From UBA4417 sp031550085 (GTDB taxonomy: Bacteria; Bacteroidota; Bacteroidia; Bacteroidales; UBA4417), in contig JAVBOY010000021.1 in assembly GCA_031550085.1 (NCBI GenBank), positions 11,771 to 75,770 on the forward strand: a stretch of DNA of 64,000 nt, written 5' to 3'. Numbering within the stretch: position 1 is the first letter of the stretch; each line of letters begins with the position of its first letter. The notes under the pieces are model-generated. The model worked only from the letters and a program-made list of their open reading frames with translations, ran no database searches and was not told the DNA's origin. This document shows, one piece after another, positions 27,390-37,277 of the stretch. The position numbers and the translations under genes are program-made.

Positions 27390-29045
27390 ATGGAAGCCAT
27401 GTTTTGTTCACAATGTCAAGAAGCAGCCAAAGGTACCGGCTGCACCATCAAAGGAGTCTGCGGAAAAACTGCGGATGTCGCTAACTTGCAAGATCTTTTG
27501 ATTTACGCCCTAAAAGGCATTTCGGTACTGAATCAAGCATTACGTTTGAACGGTTTGTCCAGCCCCAAAGCCGATCATTTTGTCGTAACCGGTTTATTTA
27601 TGACCATTACCAACGCCAACTTCGACAAAGCGCGGTTTGTCACCGAACTAAAATCGGCCTTGCAATTGCGCGACGAATTGCAAAAGAAAGTACAAGAAAA
27701 CAACATCAGCTACGATTGCTTGAATCTGGATGCCGTTACCTGGCAAGCCGCAACATTGGAAGAATTCGAAGAAAAGGCGAAAAGCATCGGGATTTTGTCT
27801 ACCGAAAACGAAGATATCCGCTCGTTGCGCCAGTTGGTGGTTTTGGGCGTAAAAGGAATGGCCGCCTATGCCGAACATGCGATGAACCTGGGTTATGAGG
27901 ATCCCGAAGTTTTTTCGTTTATCCAAAAAGCCTTAGCCAAAACCTTGCTCGACAGCCTGAGCGCCGACGAATTGATTGCGTTGATTATGGAATGCGGCAA
28001 TTACGGGGTCACGACCATGGCCTTGCTCGACAAGGCGAATACAAGCACTTACGGAAATCCGGAAATCAGCACGGTAAAACTGGGCGTACGGAACAATCCT
28101 GCCATTTTAATCAGCGGGCATGATTTACGGGATTTGGAAGATTTATTGAAACAAACGGCCGGAACGGGTGTCGATGTTTACACCCACAGCGAAATGCTTC
28201 CCGCGCATTATTATCCTCATTTCAAGCAATACGACAACCTGGCAGGAAACTACGGCAGTTCGTGGTGGCATCAACTGGAAGATTTCGAAACCTTCAACGG
28301 GCCGATCTTGTTTACCACCAACTGCATTGTGCCTCCCCGCAATACCAATACGTACCAGGACCGTGTTTACACTACGGGAGCATCGGGATTCGGGCAATTC
28401 AAGCATATTCCCGAGCGGGAAGCGGGCAAGATGAAAGATTTTTCGGAAATTATCGCCCATGCCAAACGTTGCGCTCCTCCCACTCAGATTGAAACGGGTG
28501 AATTGATCGGCGGTTTTGCCCACAATCAGGTGTTGGCTTTGGCCGACAAAGTAGTGGACGCTGTGAAATCGGGTGCCGTGAAAAAATTCGTGGTCATGGC
28601 GGGTTGCGACGGACGGATGAAAGACCGTGCATATTACACCGAATTTGCTGAAAACTTACCGAAAGATTCCATTATTCTTACGGCCGGCTGCGCCAAATAC
28701 CGTTACAACAAATTGCCTTTGGGCGATATCGGCGGAATTCCGCGCGTACTGGATGCCGGACAATGCAACGACAGTTATTCATTGGCCGTGATTGCCCTGA
28801 AACTGAAAGAGGTATTCGGTTTGGAAGATATCAACCAATTGCCTATTGTTTATAATATTGCCTGGTACGAACAAAAAGCTGTAATTGTGTTGTTGGCTTT
28901 ACTGGCTCTGGGAGTAAAAAACATTCATTTGGGACCTACCCTGCCGGCATTTTTATCTCCCAACGTGGCCAAAGTATTGGTTGACAACTTTGGGATTGCT
29001 CAAAATAAAACGGTTGCCGAAGATTTGGAATACTTTTTCGCTTAA
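27390..29045 (+). CDS. hcp: Hydroxylamine reductase / hybrid cluster protein
   Basis: Hcp is a cytosolic Fe-S protein with a proximal [4Fe-4S] and a distal hybrid [4Fe-2O-2S] cluster. It reduces hydroxylamine in vitro and acts as a nitric oxide reductase and S-nitrosylation factor in cells. The N-terminal Cys motif is C6-x2-C9-x8-C18-x5-C24 (CSQCQEAAKGTGCTIKGVC), the spacing of Hcp from strict anaerobes. Hybrid-cluster ligands are visible in ISGHDLRDLE, TNCIVPP, AGCDG and TAGCAKYRYN, and the Glu near the C-terminus. The length of 551 residues is normal. It belongs with the upstream ferredoxin and the Crp/Fnr regulator. Confidence 0.96.
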   Translation: MEAMFCSQCQEAAKGTGCTIKGVCGKTADVANLQDLLIYALKGISVLNQALRLNGLSSPKADHFVVTGLFMTITNANFDKARFVTELKSALQLRDELQKKVQENNISYDCLNLDAVTWQAATLEEFEEKAKSIGILSTENEDIRSLRQLVVLGVKGMAAYAEHAMNLGYEDPEVFSFIQKALAKTLLDSLSADELIALIMECGNYGVTTMALLDKANTSTYGNPEISTVKLGVRNNPAILISGHDLRDLEDLLKQTAGTGVDVYTHSEMLPAHYYPHFKQYDNLAGNYGSSWWHQLEDFETFNGPILFTTNCIVPPRNTNTYQDRVYTTGASGFGQFKHIPEREAGKMKDFSEIIAHAKRCAPPTQIETGELIGGFAHNQVLALADKVVDAVKSGAVKKFVVMAGCDGRMKDRAYYTEFAENLPKDSIILTAGCAKYRYNKLPLGDIGGIPRVLDAGQCNDSYSLAVIALKLKEVFGLEDINQLPIVYNIAWYEQKAVIVLLALLALGVKNIHLGPTLPAFLSPNVAKVLVDNFGIAQNKTVAEDLEYFFA

Positions 29046-29065
29046 CTGTTGCTTTTGTTAAACCC

Positions 29066-29149
29066 GGAAACGCCAAGATGCCTGAAATATGGGACCTTGG
29101 CGTTTCCATTGAATGAAAAAGCCCGCTTCTCAAGAAGAGCGGGCTTTTT
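29066..29149. terminator. Double hairpin, bidirectional terminator between hcp and the DUF349 gene
   Basis: The first hairpin pairs GGAAACGCCAAG (29066-29077) with CTTGGCGTTTCC (29096-29107). The second pairs AAAAAGCCCGCT (29116-29127) with AGCGGGCTTTTT (29138-29149), giving T runs in both directions. The two convergent genes end on either side. Confidence 0.9.
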
Positions 29150-29174
29150 GAGTTTTTAAACCCAAATCAAGATA

Positions 29175-31490
29175 CTATTTGGAATCGGGGTTGGCCGAGT
29201 CCTGTTCCGTTTTTTTCGGAGCGGCTTGTTCCCTGGAAGCCGTATGCAAGAATTTCATTTTTTCTTGCAGGCGGGCTAATTCTTCCTTCGCCCGGGCAAT
29301 TTTATTTTCAAATTCTTGCTTTAAGGCATTGGCTTGTTTGGAATTGGCAAAGAAACCAATGTTGTTTTCCCACAGCAGGATTTCTTCTTTCACCTGATCG
29401 ATCTTGTTTTGCAGGCTGTTTTTCTCCTTGTTGATCACCCGGTGTGCATCGGGCTGGTCTTTGAGGTTTTCAAAACGGGCCTTGTAGTTCGTGGCGGCAA
29501 TTTCCATCGAATCCAATTTCAGCTTATCATAAATTTTATCCAAAGCCGATTTGTATTCTTTGAAGAGGCGTTCTTTTTCTTTGATCGGGACATGGCCGAT
29601 TTCCATCCACTCGCGTTGTAATTCCTTGACCGTAGCAATGTTGGCTTGCCGGTCGTCGGTAAATTCAAAATGGGTCAGTTTTGCAATCAAATCGACTTTT
29701 TGACGCAAGTTATTTTGTTCTACTTCAATCACATCTTTAAAGAATTCCGCTTTCCGCGTGAAAAACTCGTCACAGGCGCCCCGGAAGCGTTTCCAGATTT
29801 TATCGCTGTGTTTGCGGGGAACCGGTCCGATGTTTTTCCATTCGTTTTGCAAACGGACAAGTTCTTTGCTCGAATTTCTCCAATCGGAACTCAGGCGATG
29901 GGCTTCGGCTTGTTGGCAAAGATCCAGTTTCAGGTTGTAGTTGTTCAGCTGTTGTTCTTTCAGCTTATCAAAATATTCTTTTTTATTTTTGAAATAAGCA
30001 TCCAATTGCGATTTAAAGCGCGTCCAAACTTCGTTGCTTACCTTTTGTTGCGTAGGCCCAATGGTTTTCCACACTTTCAGCAAGTCATTAATTTGATTGG
30101 TGCTGTTTTGCCAATCTTTCAAACTTTTGTATTCCTGATTCACAAACTCTTCGGCTTGCACGCAAAGGGCTACTTTGGCCGCATAGTTGGCATCAAACTC
30201 TCCCTGGCGGGCGTCGTAATGTTCGCGGCGGCGTTGGTTGATCTTATCGCTGGCCGTTTTGAAGCGATCCCAGATTTCGTCGCGTTTTTCGTTGGCGACG
30301 GGACCGATTTCTTTCCATTCGTCGTGCAAATCCTGCAATTTCTTGAACGAACCGATAATGCTGTTGTCCAGCAACAAATCTTCCGCTTTTTCGCAAAGGG
30401 CAATTTTTTGCTCCAGGTTTTTCTTCAGGTCGAGATCCCGTAATTCGCGATTGATCTTTACTTTATCAAAAAACTTTTCGATATAGAAATGATAGTTCTG
30501 CCACAATCCGTTGGAAGCTTCCTTGGGAACCACGCCGATGGATTTCCATTTTTCCTGCAACAGCTTGAAGTCATCATACGTTTTTTTCAACGTTTCGTCC
30601 GAATTGATCAAAACCTTGAGTTCTTCCAGTATTTGTGTTTTGGCTTCAAGATTGCGTTGCTTTTCTTTTTCAAGCTCAACGGTAAAGCGATGTTTGTTTT
30701 CCTTATATTTATTGAACGCTGTTTTAAAACGTTCTTCAATCGGATCTTCCGTTTCTTTGACGGCTTCTTCTTTTATTGCTTCGGATTCTACGGGAACCGC
30801 TTCGCCATCCTCGCTTGTTTTTTCGGTTTCGGCTTTGGCCGCATCCTGGTACTTTTGCTGGTTTTCTTCACGGGTCAACGCAATGTAAGCCACTTTAATG
30901 CTGGCTACAGCCGTTTTGATTGCATTGATATCCGGATGCTGAACTATTTTTTCCAGTTTCTCAACCAACTGTTCGCGGGAGAGTTCGGAATGTTCTGCAT
31001 TTAATTCTTCCAATGAGATTTCGTCTTCTTCGTCCAATGTATTGTCCGAAAATTCTTCCAAAGCAACCGCTTCGACCACCCGTTCGGGCATTGCTTCTTC
31101 CTTTGCTTCCTCAACAACAGGCTCTGGAGCCGGTTCTTGTGCCGGTTCCTCTGCAAGTGGAGTAACTTGTTCCGTTACCGGTTGAGGTACGGTTTCTTCC
31201 GGTTCCAAAGGGGCTGGAGCTGGTTCCTCTGCAAGCGGAGCGGCTTGTTCGGCTTCCGGTTGGGCTACGGTTTCTGCTGCTTCCAACGGGGCCGATGCAG
31301 GCTCCTCTACCGGAACTTCTTCTACAACGGGTTCCAAAACCGGTTCCGTCACTGCAACAACATCAGATGTTGTCTCGGGTTCGGCGGTTTCTGGCTGAGT
31401 AGTTTCTACTTCGACAGAATTAATGGGTGTTTCCCGAAGTTCTACATTGTTTTCAGGATTTTGTTCCGGACGGTTGTTTAATTCTTCCAT
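29175..31490 (-). CDS. DUF349-repeat protein with Pro/Glu-rich N-terminal region
   Basis: The 771-residue protein has two parts. Residues 1 to about 165 are a low-complexity acidic region rich in Glu, Pro, Ala and Val with an imperfect repeat (PLAEEPAPAPLE, TPLAEEPAQEPAPEP). The rest carries five DUF349 modules of about 70 residues, recognisable by LQEKWKSIGVVP, LHDEWKEIGPVA, LLKVWKTIGPTQ, LQNEWKNIGPVP and LQREWMEIGHVP, each followed by a Trp/Leu-x-x-Phe/Tyr helix and a basic coiled coil. The DUF349 function is not established. There is no signal peptide, so a cytosolic place is likely. The acidic region may vary in length between strains. Confidence 0.88.
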   Translation of the reverse strand: MEELNNRPEQNPENNVELRETPINSVEVETTQPETAEPETTSDVVAVTEPVLEPVVEEVPVEEPASAPLEAAETVAQPEAEQAAPLAEEPAPAPLEPEETVPQPVTEQVTPLAEEPAQEPAPEPVVEEAKEEAMPERVVEAVALEEFSDNTLDEEDEISLEELNAEHSELSREQLVEKLEKIVQHPDINAIKTAVASIKVAYIALTREENQQKYQDAAKAETEKTSEDGEAVPVESEAIKEEAVKETEDPIEERFKTAFNKYKENKHRFTVELEKEKQRNLEAKTQILEELKVLINSDETLKKTYDDFKLLQEKWKSIGVVPKEASNGLWQNYHFYIEKFFDKVKINRELRDLDLKKNLEQKIALCEKAEDLLLDNSIIGSFKKLQDLHDEWKEIGPVANEKRDEIWDRFKTASDKINQRRREHYDARQGEFDANYAAKVALCVQAEEFVNQEYKSLKDWQNSTNQINDLLKVWKTIGPTQQKVSNEVWTRFKSQLDAYFKNKKEYFDKLKEQQLNNYNLKLDLCQQAEAHRLSSDWRNSSKELVRLQNEWKNIGPVPRKHSDKIWKRFRGACDEFFTRKAEFFKDVIEVEQNNLRQKVDLIAKLTHFEFTDDRQANIATVKELQREWMEIGHVPIKEKERLFKEYKSALDKIYDKLKLDSMEIAATNYKARFENLKDQPDAHRVINKEKNSLQNKIDQVKEEILLWENNIGFFANSKQANALKQEFENKIARAKEELARLQEKMKFLHTASREQAAPKKTEQDSANPDSK

Positions 31491-31813
31491 GGTACAAATG
31501 AATGTTTATTAGATAAATAAATTTAAGTGTGCGTTTACATCCTCCATCTTTTTTTCGATTCAAGGACAAGGTAACAAATATTTTTGCGAAGAGTTATTTT
31601 ACTTCGTAAAAAACGCGTAAAAGTATCACTTTTTTTTAAAACAAAAACCACTCCACATATGGCAACAGATTAATAACTATTTTTTAACAACTTTCATCCA
31701 ATTGATTGTTTTCCAACCAATAAACATTGTTCTAAAGGTTTGAAATTTGCAGCAGACCGGTTTTCTTCCGCTTTTTACGCTTTTGTTCCTTCCGTTTAAG
31801 CAAAAAGCTATTT
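31491..31813. other. AT-rich intergenic gap
   Basis: This gap of 323 bases upstream of the DUF349 gene and downstream of the patatin gene is AT-rich and holds no gene I can support. On the minus strand it includes TACTTTTA and TACCTTGT, both one mismatch from a -7 box. No repeat element of the G-poor family is present. Confidence 0.5.
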
Positions 31814-34120
31814 TTACTGCAACGCCCTCCTGTTAAACAGCATATACCCGATATTCACACTGAACGAAAGCGGTTTGACCGTATTATCATACCAGTTCAA
31901 GCTTAAACTAACCGGCCCGATGGGGCTTTGGTAAACGGCCGCCCCTGAGATAACATAATAAAACCGGCTAAATACTTCATCAAATTCCGCTTCGCGAAAA
32001 CGATTTTGCTCGACGGTCTGCAACGGCACCATCAGGTAACCTTCCAGGCGTAAATCAAAATTTTTAAATACCGAAAAAACATTCCGTTGCCCGAATGCAG
32101 CATAAACCGGGCTACGGTACTGCGGCTGGAAAATAGTGGTCATTTCAGGAATGGGGGCAAACTCCGGTAAAACCAGTAGTGTGGATGTATAGTTCGAAAA
32201 GAACGGTTGTGCGGAAACCACTCCTTCCAGTAAGAAACCGGATGAATAAAAGGCTACTTTGGGGAAATATTTTTCCCAGGAAAGCTTCAGTACGGGATAA
32301 AAATGCGAATGAGATTCATTTTGCCTTTGAAAAGAGGTCGATCCCCAATGATATTTTTCGTTCCCCGTTACAAATTGGATCGAAGCACTGAAACGGGTTC
32401 CCTGATTGGCATATTGTTTCTGGTTGAGGCTGTTTTTTTCAAAGAAAAAAGCGGTAGAGAAAAATGTAAAATACGTCTTATCCAACGTATCGCGGCTTTG
32501 AAACGTATTGGTTTGGTAGTAATCATAACGGTTTTTACCAAATTGAAGCGCCACCCCAATCCGTGATTCGTACGAAGCCTTAAAATTAACCCGGATATCG
32601 GCAAAATTCTCAATCTGGCGCAAATAGATCGGAGATTCGTAATCGAAAAAATACGTATTTGAAGTCCTCATGTAATTGAGCCGGTTCGCAATATAGCTTG
32701 TAGTTAACACAAACGGAATACGCGTCGGAAAATCGAAACGCCCGTTCAACGAAAACGAATTGTAAAAACGTCCCAAATACGTATTTGCCGACACGCTCCC
32801 CACCAGTTTTTTCCAAAAATCGTAACGCAATTGCAAAAACATTTCGTTGGTCGCATTGGACGAAATATTTCCGCCGAAATCAAGGAAAAAACGTTTTTCC
32901 CGGTCAGCCAAAATCTTCAGGTTATAACCTTTTTTTTCGTTATCGTATAAAAGCTGTGGATACGCTTTATCGAGCCAACCGCCACCCAACAACGAAAAAT
33001 AATCTTTTTCTATCGTGGCCAGGTAAACCCCTTTTGTGTTAGTCGTATCGTACTCCGATTGATTTTGTACGGTTTTTCTCAGGTAAATTTGCTGTTCTTC
33101 CGAAAGTCCATTTACCGTGACATCCTTAACCACCAAGGGCGGTTTTTTCGCATTGAAAGCTTGCCGGCGCAATTCCCGCTGCTCGATCGTCACCGTATCA
33201 TGCACCACCCGCCTGATCTCCGCAATTTTCCGTTTGGTAGCCACGTAACCGCTGTCAATAAAATCGCAAGTGTGGTTAAAGTCAATGACATTCACCTGTG
33301 TCAAATTGGGTTCAATCAAAATATCGCTTCCGCAAATCATTTTGTAGGAAGTTTTTTCCATCAACATATTTTGCACCTGCGAAAAAAGGTTGTCTTCGCC
33401 CGGAGGATCCATGTTTCCTGCCGCCTTACAACCAATGATGATATCGGGAAAAAAATCGTTATAAGCCACATCCACCGGGAAGTTGTTATACATTCCCCCA
33501 TCGAAAAGCAATCGGTCGTTAATCCGGATGGGCTTAAAATAAAACGGAAACGTCATGGAAGCGCGAATGGCTGATCCCAAATCGCCATTCCGCAGGATAA
33601 CGGCGCGATTTTCGCCAATATCGGCCGCCACGCAGCGAAACGGAATCATCAACTTATCGAAATTGCCGCCCGAAACGGCATTGGCGCCGGCAAATTTCTG
33701 CATAAATTCAAAATCCATCCGGTAAGGCGATACAATGTTGGTCGGTAATTGCGGTTGAAGCAGCGAATCGTATTTTATTTTAAACGAAATCCAGGATGCA
33801 TCGGGCTCCGGGCGTTTAAAATAATAGATATAGCGTTGGTCGATCTTTCCGGTAACCCAATCGGGAAATTCGGGGGAATTAAAAATACATTCGATTTCAT
33901 CGGGTGAATAGCCTGCCGCATACAAACCTCCTACAATGGCTCCCATGGAAGTGCCGGCGATATAGTCGATCGGAACGCCTTCTTCTTCCAGTGCCCGCAA
34001 CATGCCCACATGGCTTACTCCTTTAGACCCCCCTCCACTCAACACAACTGCTACCCTTTGGGAGTACACCGTCCCAAAAAGAAAAAACAGAAATGCAAAA
34101 CAAACGGCTCTTATGCTCAT
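31814..34120 (-). CDS. Patatin-like phospholipase fused to POTRA/beta-barrel, outer membrane
   Basis: The 768-residue protein begins with a signal peptide (FAFLFFLFGTVYS). A patatin domain follows: oxyanion loop SGGGSKG near residue 30, nucleophile in AGTSMGAI near residue 60, and the catalytic Asp in DGGMYNNFP near 207. A POTRA-like module (VVKDVTVNGLSEEQQIYLRKTVQ) lies at about 325-385, and the last 350 residues have the alternating aromatic strands of a BamA/TamA-type barrel, ending GYMLFNRRALQ. This is the architecture of type Vd (PlpD-like) proteins. It is predicted to be an outer-membrane lipase; the substrate is unknown. Confidence 0.9.
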   Translation of the reverse strand: MSIRAVCFAFLFFLFGTVYSQRVAVVLSGGGSKGVSHVGMLRALEEEGVPIDYIAGTSMGAIVGGLYAAGYSPDEIECIFNSPEFPDWVTGKIDQRYIYYFKRPEPDASWISFKIKYDSLLQPQLPTNIVSPYRMDFEFMQKFAGANAVSGGNFDKLMIPFRCVAADIGENRAVILRNGDLGSAIRASMTFPFYFKPIRINDRLLFDGGMYNNFPVDVAYNDFFPDIIIGCKAAGNMDPPGEDNLFSQVQNMLMEKTSYKMICGSDILIEPNLTQVNVIDFNHTCDFIDSGYVATKRKIAEIRRVVHDTVTIEQRELRRQAFNAKKPPLVVKDVTVNGLSEEQQIYLRKTVQNQSEYDTTNTKGVYLATIEKDYFSLLGGGWLDKAYPQLLYDNEKKGYNLKILADREKRFFLDFGGNISSNATNEMFLQLRYDFWKKLVGSVSANTYLGRFYNSFSLNGRFDFPTRIPFVLTTSYIANRLNYMRTSNTYFFDYESPIYLRQIENFADIRVNFKASYESRIGVALQFGKNRYDYYQTNTFQSRDTLDKTYFTFFSTAFFFEKNSLNQKQYANQGTRFSASIQFVTGNEKYHWGSTSFQRQNESHSHFYPVLKLSWEKYFPKVAFYSSGFLLEGVVSAQPFFSNYTSTLLVLPEFAPIPEMTTIFQPQYRSPVYAAFGQRNVFSVFKNFDLRLEGYLMVPLQTVEQNRFREAEFDEVFSRFYYVISGAAVYQSPIGPVSLSLNWYDNTVKPLSFSVNIGYMLFNRRALQ

Positions 34121-34181
34121 GTTTCAATCCATGTAAAAAAATGTGGTAATTAAAAGATATTTTAACTGCCTAAGATTCTCA

Positions 34182-34255
34182 ATGCCTTGTATATACAAAC
34201 CGGGGAATTAAATACGCCCGAAAAACGAAATTATTGCCTTAATAAGACAAGGCAT
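34182..34255. repeat. Interrupted inverted repeat
   Basis: ATGCCTTGT at 34182-34190 and ACAAGGCAT at 34247-34255 are perfect 9-base inverted copies about 56 bases apart. They lie in the gap between the threonine aldolase stop and the patatin start. An inner GGGGAATTAAAT/ATTTCCCC pair partly overlaps the outer arms in an offset register. Confidence 0.4.
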
Positions 34256-34326
34256 GTGGTTTATTTCCCCTATTCGTTCTCAAAAATAACAAAAAAAACA
34301 GCCACAACGTTTCAAATTTAAACTAT

Positions 34327-35352
34327 TTATCCGGCCATTTGTCTCAGTACCCGCCCCAATTGCTCCAACATCTCATCCGTAAAATCCAAATGCGTCACAA
34401 AACGAATGGTTTGAGGAGCCAGAGCCATGGCAAAAATATGATTTTCAGCCAATTTTGACAAAAACATTTCGTGCGGTATGGATTTCTCCAGTTTAAAGAA
34501 AATCAAATTGGTTTGTACCGGGGTTACTTCTTCCACATATGGAAGCGATTGCAGCAAACGTTCTATTTCCTTTGCCCGACGGTGGTCGTCTTTCAACCGG
34601 GTTACATGATGGTCCAACGCATAAATTCCGGCTGCCGCCAAAATACCCGATTGCCGCATGGCGCCGCCCAACACTTTACGAATGCGGAATGCCCTGGCAA
34701 TGAATTCTTTTGTTCCCAACAAAACCGAACCGACCGGCGCCCCCAAACCTTTGGATAAGCAAATGGAAATGCTGTCGAACACTTGCCCGTATTGACGCGG
34801 AGTTTCGGGTGTTTCAGCCAATGCATTGAACAAACGGGCTCCGTCCAGATGGAATTTCAAATTGTTTTGCGTACAAACGGCTTTTATTTTTTCAATTTCC
34901 GAAAAATCATAGATGCTTCCGCCGCCTTTGTTCATGGTATTTTCCAACGAAACCAATGTTGTCAGCGGACGGTGCGGATCCGTCGGATTGTTGATGTTTT
35001 GCGCTACCTGTTCGGCGGTAATGCGGCCACGGTCGCCTTCGAGCAAACAAACCGAAGCGCCTGAATTAAACGAAATGCCGCCGCCTTCATAGTAATAAAT
35101 ATGCGAATAGCGGTCACAAATCACTTCGTCGCCCGGCTGAGTATGGGTTTTAATGGCAATTTGATTGGTTTGGGTTCCGGAACAGCAATACAACGCGGCT
35201 TCCATACCGAATAAATCGGCGCATTTCTGTTCCAGCTCATTGACGGTAGGATCATCTTTAAAAACATCGTCGCCCACTTTGGCTGCCATCATGGCTTCGA
35301 GCATGGCTTGGGTAGGGCGTGTTACGGTATCGGAACGGAGATCGATTTGCAT
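34327..35352 (-). CDS. ltaE: Low-specificity L-threonine aldolase
   Basis: This PLP enzyme cleaves threonine or allo-threonine to glycine and acetaldehyde. The 341-residue protein starts MQIDLRSDTVTRPT, the family signature, and has VGDDVFKDDPTVNELE, a Gly-rich CCSGTQTNQIA cofactor loop, HLDGARLFNA (Asp contacting the pyridine nitrogen) and the Schiff-base Lys in CLSKGLGAPVGS near residue 200. It is cytosolic. It is the downstream gene of the G-poor element at 35353-35944, and its ATG follows the element closely. Confidence 0.94.
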   Translation of the reverse strand: MQIDLRSDTVTRPTQAMLEAMMAAKVGDDVFKDDPTVNELEQKCADLFGMEAALYCCSGTQTNQIAIKTHTQPGDEVICDRYSHIYYYEGGGISFNSGASVCLLEGDRGRITAEQVAQNINNPTDPHRPLTTLVSLENTMNKGGGSIYDFSEIEKIKAVCTQNNLKFHLDGARLFNALAETPETPRQYGQVFDSISICLSKGLGAPVGSVLLGTKEFIARAFRIRKVLGGAMRQSGILAAAGIYALDHHVTRLKDDHRRAKEIERLLQSLPYVEEVTPVQTNLIFFKLEKSIPHEMFLSKLAENHIFAMALAPQTIRFVTHLDFTDEMLEQLGRVLRQMAG

Positions 35353-35944
35353 ATTTTTGATTATTTGTTGAATCGTTGAGGTATTGAATAGATTATTTGT
35401 GAAGCGTGAACAGTGAAATGGTTAAGGGTAAACGGTAACGGTACAGGGTAAAATGTAGGAAAACGGGGAAGTCGGGGAAATGGAGTTGTTGAATTGTTGA
35501 ACAGTTGAATTGTTGAGTTGTTGAGTTGTGAATGTAGAAATCGGGGACATAGGAAAAATGGCCGTAGGCTTTGTTTTAATCGGATAGGATAATTTAATCT
35601 AATAATATTCTATTTTAATCGCGTAGCGTGAAATGTGAACAGTGAAGCGTGAAATACTTGTTTAATTGTTTAATCTGTTTGTTTGTATCTAAAAATCCTT
35701 TCTGCTTTTTTGCTTTCTGCAATAAAATTGTTTCACAGAGAGTCACTGAGAATTCACAGAGTAACACAGAGATTCTTGTTTACTTGTCTACTTGTTAACT
35801 GTAAACTTGTTAGCTCATAAACGGCAAATCATTTTCAATTTTCCATTCTCCATTTTCAATTTTCCATTCTCCATTTTCAATGAAAAGAAACTCGTTCACT
35901 TGTATCTAAAAAACCACTTTCAATTTTCAACTTTCCATTTTCAA
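35353..35944 (-). repeat. G-poor modular intergenic element, copy 2 (before ltaE)
   Basis: This is the longest copy. Read on the minus strand, in the sense of ltaE, the order is: GAAAATTGAAAATGG words, TTTTTAGATACAAGTGAACG, CTCTGTGTTACTCTGTGAA words, AGAAAGCAAAAAAGCAGAAAGG, AACAATTAAACAAG, CACGCTTCACTGTTCACA words, the GCGATTAAAATAG module (35588-35622), CTCAACAACTCAACAATTC words, CCCCGACTTCCCCG, and TTCACTGTTCACGCTTCAC close to the ATG. The segment 35803-35944 is nearly the same as 63636-63760. No gene is present. Confidence 0.75.
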
Positions 35945-37111
35945 TTAAATTAATGCTTCTTTCAACTGTTCCAGCGCCTTTTGCAGGGTGGCGCGAGGTG
36001 CACCGATGTTGATCCGCATAAAACCGTTGCCGTTGGGGTTGAATTCCGTTCCAAAATTAAGGCAGAGTTTAGCTTTTTCCACAAAAAGCTGTTTCAATTC
36101 CGCATCCGATAAGTTTAATTTGCGGCAATCGAGCCAAACCAAAAAGGTGGCTTCTGGACGAATGACCTCAATTTGCGGAATTTGTGTTTTACAAAAATCA
36201 TCCAAAAAATCGACATTGCCTTGCAAATACTGCATCAATTCACCGAGCCAAGCATCTCCGTGCGTGTAAGCGGCTTCGGCGGCAATATTCCCGAATATAT
36301 TGCCCAATCCAATGTGCATGGCATTGACCAACTGATTGAATTGATTGCGCAACGATTCGTTGGAAATAATGGTAGATGCCGTACTCAAACCTGAAACATT
36401 AAAGGTTTTGCTGGCCGAAATAGCGGTAATGACACAATCGGCAATTTCGGGTGAAAGCGATGCTGTGGGCGTATGTTTAAAACCCGGATACAGCAGATCA
36501 CAATGGATTTCGTCGGAAAAAATCAGGACGTTGTATTTCCGGCAGATTTCAGCCATGCGGCGAAGTTCGTCGCTAGTCCAAACGCGCCCCACCGGATTGT
36601 GCGGCGAGCACAAGATCAACATTTTGGCTCCCGAAGCGCATTTTTGCTCCAAATCTTCGTAATCCATTTCGTAACTTCCGTTTACCTGTTTTAGCGGATT
36701 ATACAACAATTCACGCTTGTGGTCGGTAGCGGCATGATAAAACGGTGCATACACCGGCGGCTGGGTAATAATTTTATCACCTTCCTTGGTAAATGCCAGC
36801 ACGGCCAAATTGAACGCCGGAACCACACCAGGCACAAAACAAATCCAATCTTTTTCGATCGTCCATTGGTGGCGGCGTTGCAGCCAGTTTATAATAGCTT
36901 GAAAATAGTTATCTTCCCGAATGGTATAACCCAATATTTCGTGCGAAAGGCGTTGTTGCAACGCATCGATAATAAATGGAGGCGTCCGGAAATCCATATC
37001 GGCCACCCACATAGGCAAAGTATCGGCGCTTCCGCAATACATCGGAGCTATTTCGTGTTTCACGCTTCCGGTTCCTTTGCGTGAAACGATTTCATCAAAA
37101 TTAAAAGACAT
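35945..37111 (-). CDS. PatB/MalY-family aminotransferase, probable cystathionine beta-lyase
   Basis: With the start at ATG 37111 (MSFNFDEIVSRKGTGSVKHE) the protein is 388 residues, the family length; a longer reading adds 27 hydrophobic residues without support. Class I/II aminotransferase features are visible: MWVADMDFRTP at the N-terminus, PPVYAPF, SPHNPVGRVW, IFSDEIHCDL and the PLP lysine in ISASKTFNVSGL, and the C-terminal RINIGAPR. MalY/PatB members cleave C-S bonds in cystathionine or cysteine. Whether the enzyme serves methionine synthesis or cysteine breakdown cannot be told. It is divergent from the receiver-PEP-synthase gene. Confidence 0.92.
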   Translation of the reverse strand: MSFNFDEIVSRKGTGSVKHEIAPMYCGSADTLPMWVADMDFRTPPFIIDALQQRLSHEILGYTIREDNYFQAIINWLQRRHQWTIEKDWICFVPGVVPAFNLAVLAFTKEGDKIITQPPVYAPFYHAATDHKRELLYNPLKQVNGSYEMDYEDLEQKCASGAKMLILCSPHNPVGRVWTSDELRRMAEICRKYNVLIFSDEIHCDLLYPGFKHTPTASLSPEIADCVITAISASKTFNVSGLSTASTIISNESLRNQFNQLVNAMHIGLGNIFGNIAAEAAYTHGDAWLGELMQYLQGNVDFLDDFCKTQIPQIEVIRPEATFLVWLDCRKLNLSDAELKQLFVEKAKLCLNFGTEFNPNGNGFMRINIGAPRATLQKALEQLKEALI

Positions 37112-37149
37112 CTTTATTAAATATAAAAAATAAATATGGTTTCGAACGG

Positions 37150-37157
37150 CAAAATTA
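37150..37157 (-). promoter_or_regulatory. -7 promoter element for the PatB-type gene
   Basis: The minus strand reads TAATTTTG, an exact TAnnTTTG, followed by CCG, about 39 bases before the ATG. Confidence 0.5.
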
Positions 37158-37277
37158 GCGAAGTAATCAGTATGAAATTTTGAATGCTCCATTTTTTTGA
37201 ACGCCTAAAAGAACAAAGAATTGGGGATTTGTTATTATATTCGTTGCCCCAAAACAGTTTTGCAAAAAACAAATCGT

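Noticed and set aside
29646..30443. Plus-strand open frame of 265 codons inside the DUF349 gene
   Set aside because: Composition rich in Phe and Val is what the reverse complement of Lys/Glu-rich codons gives.
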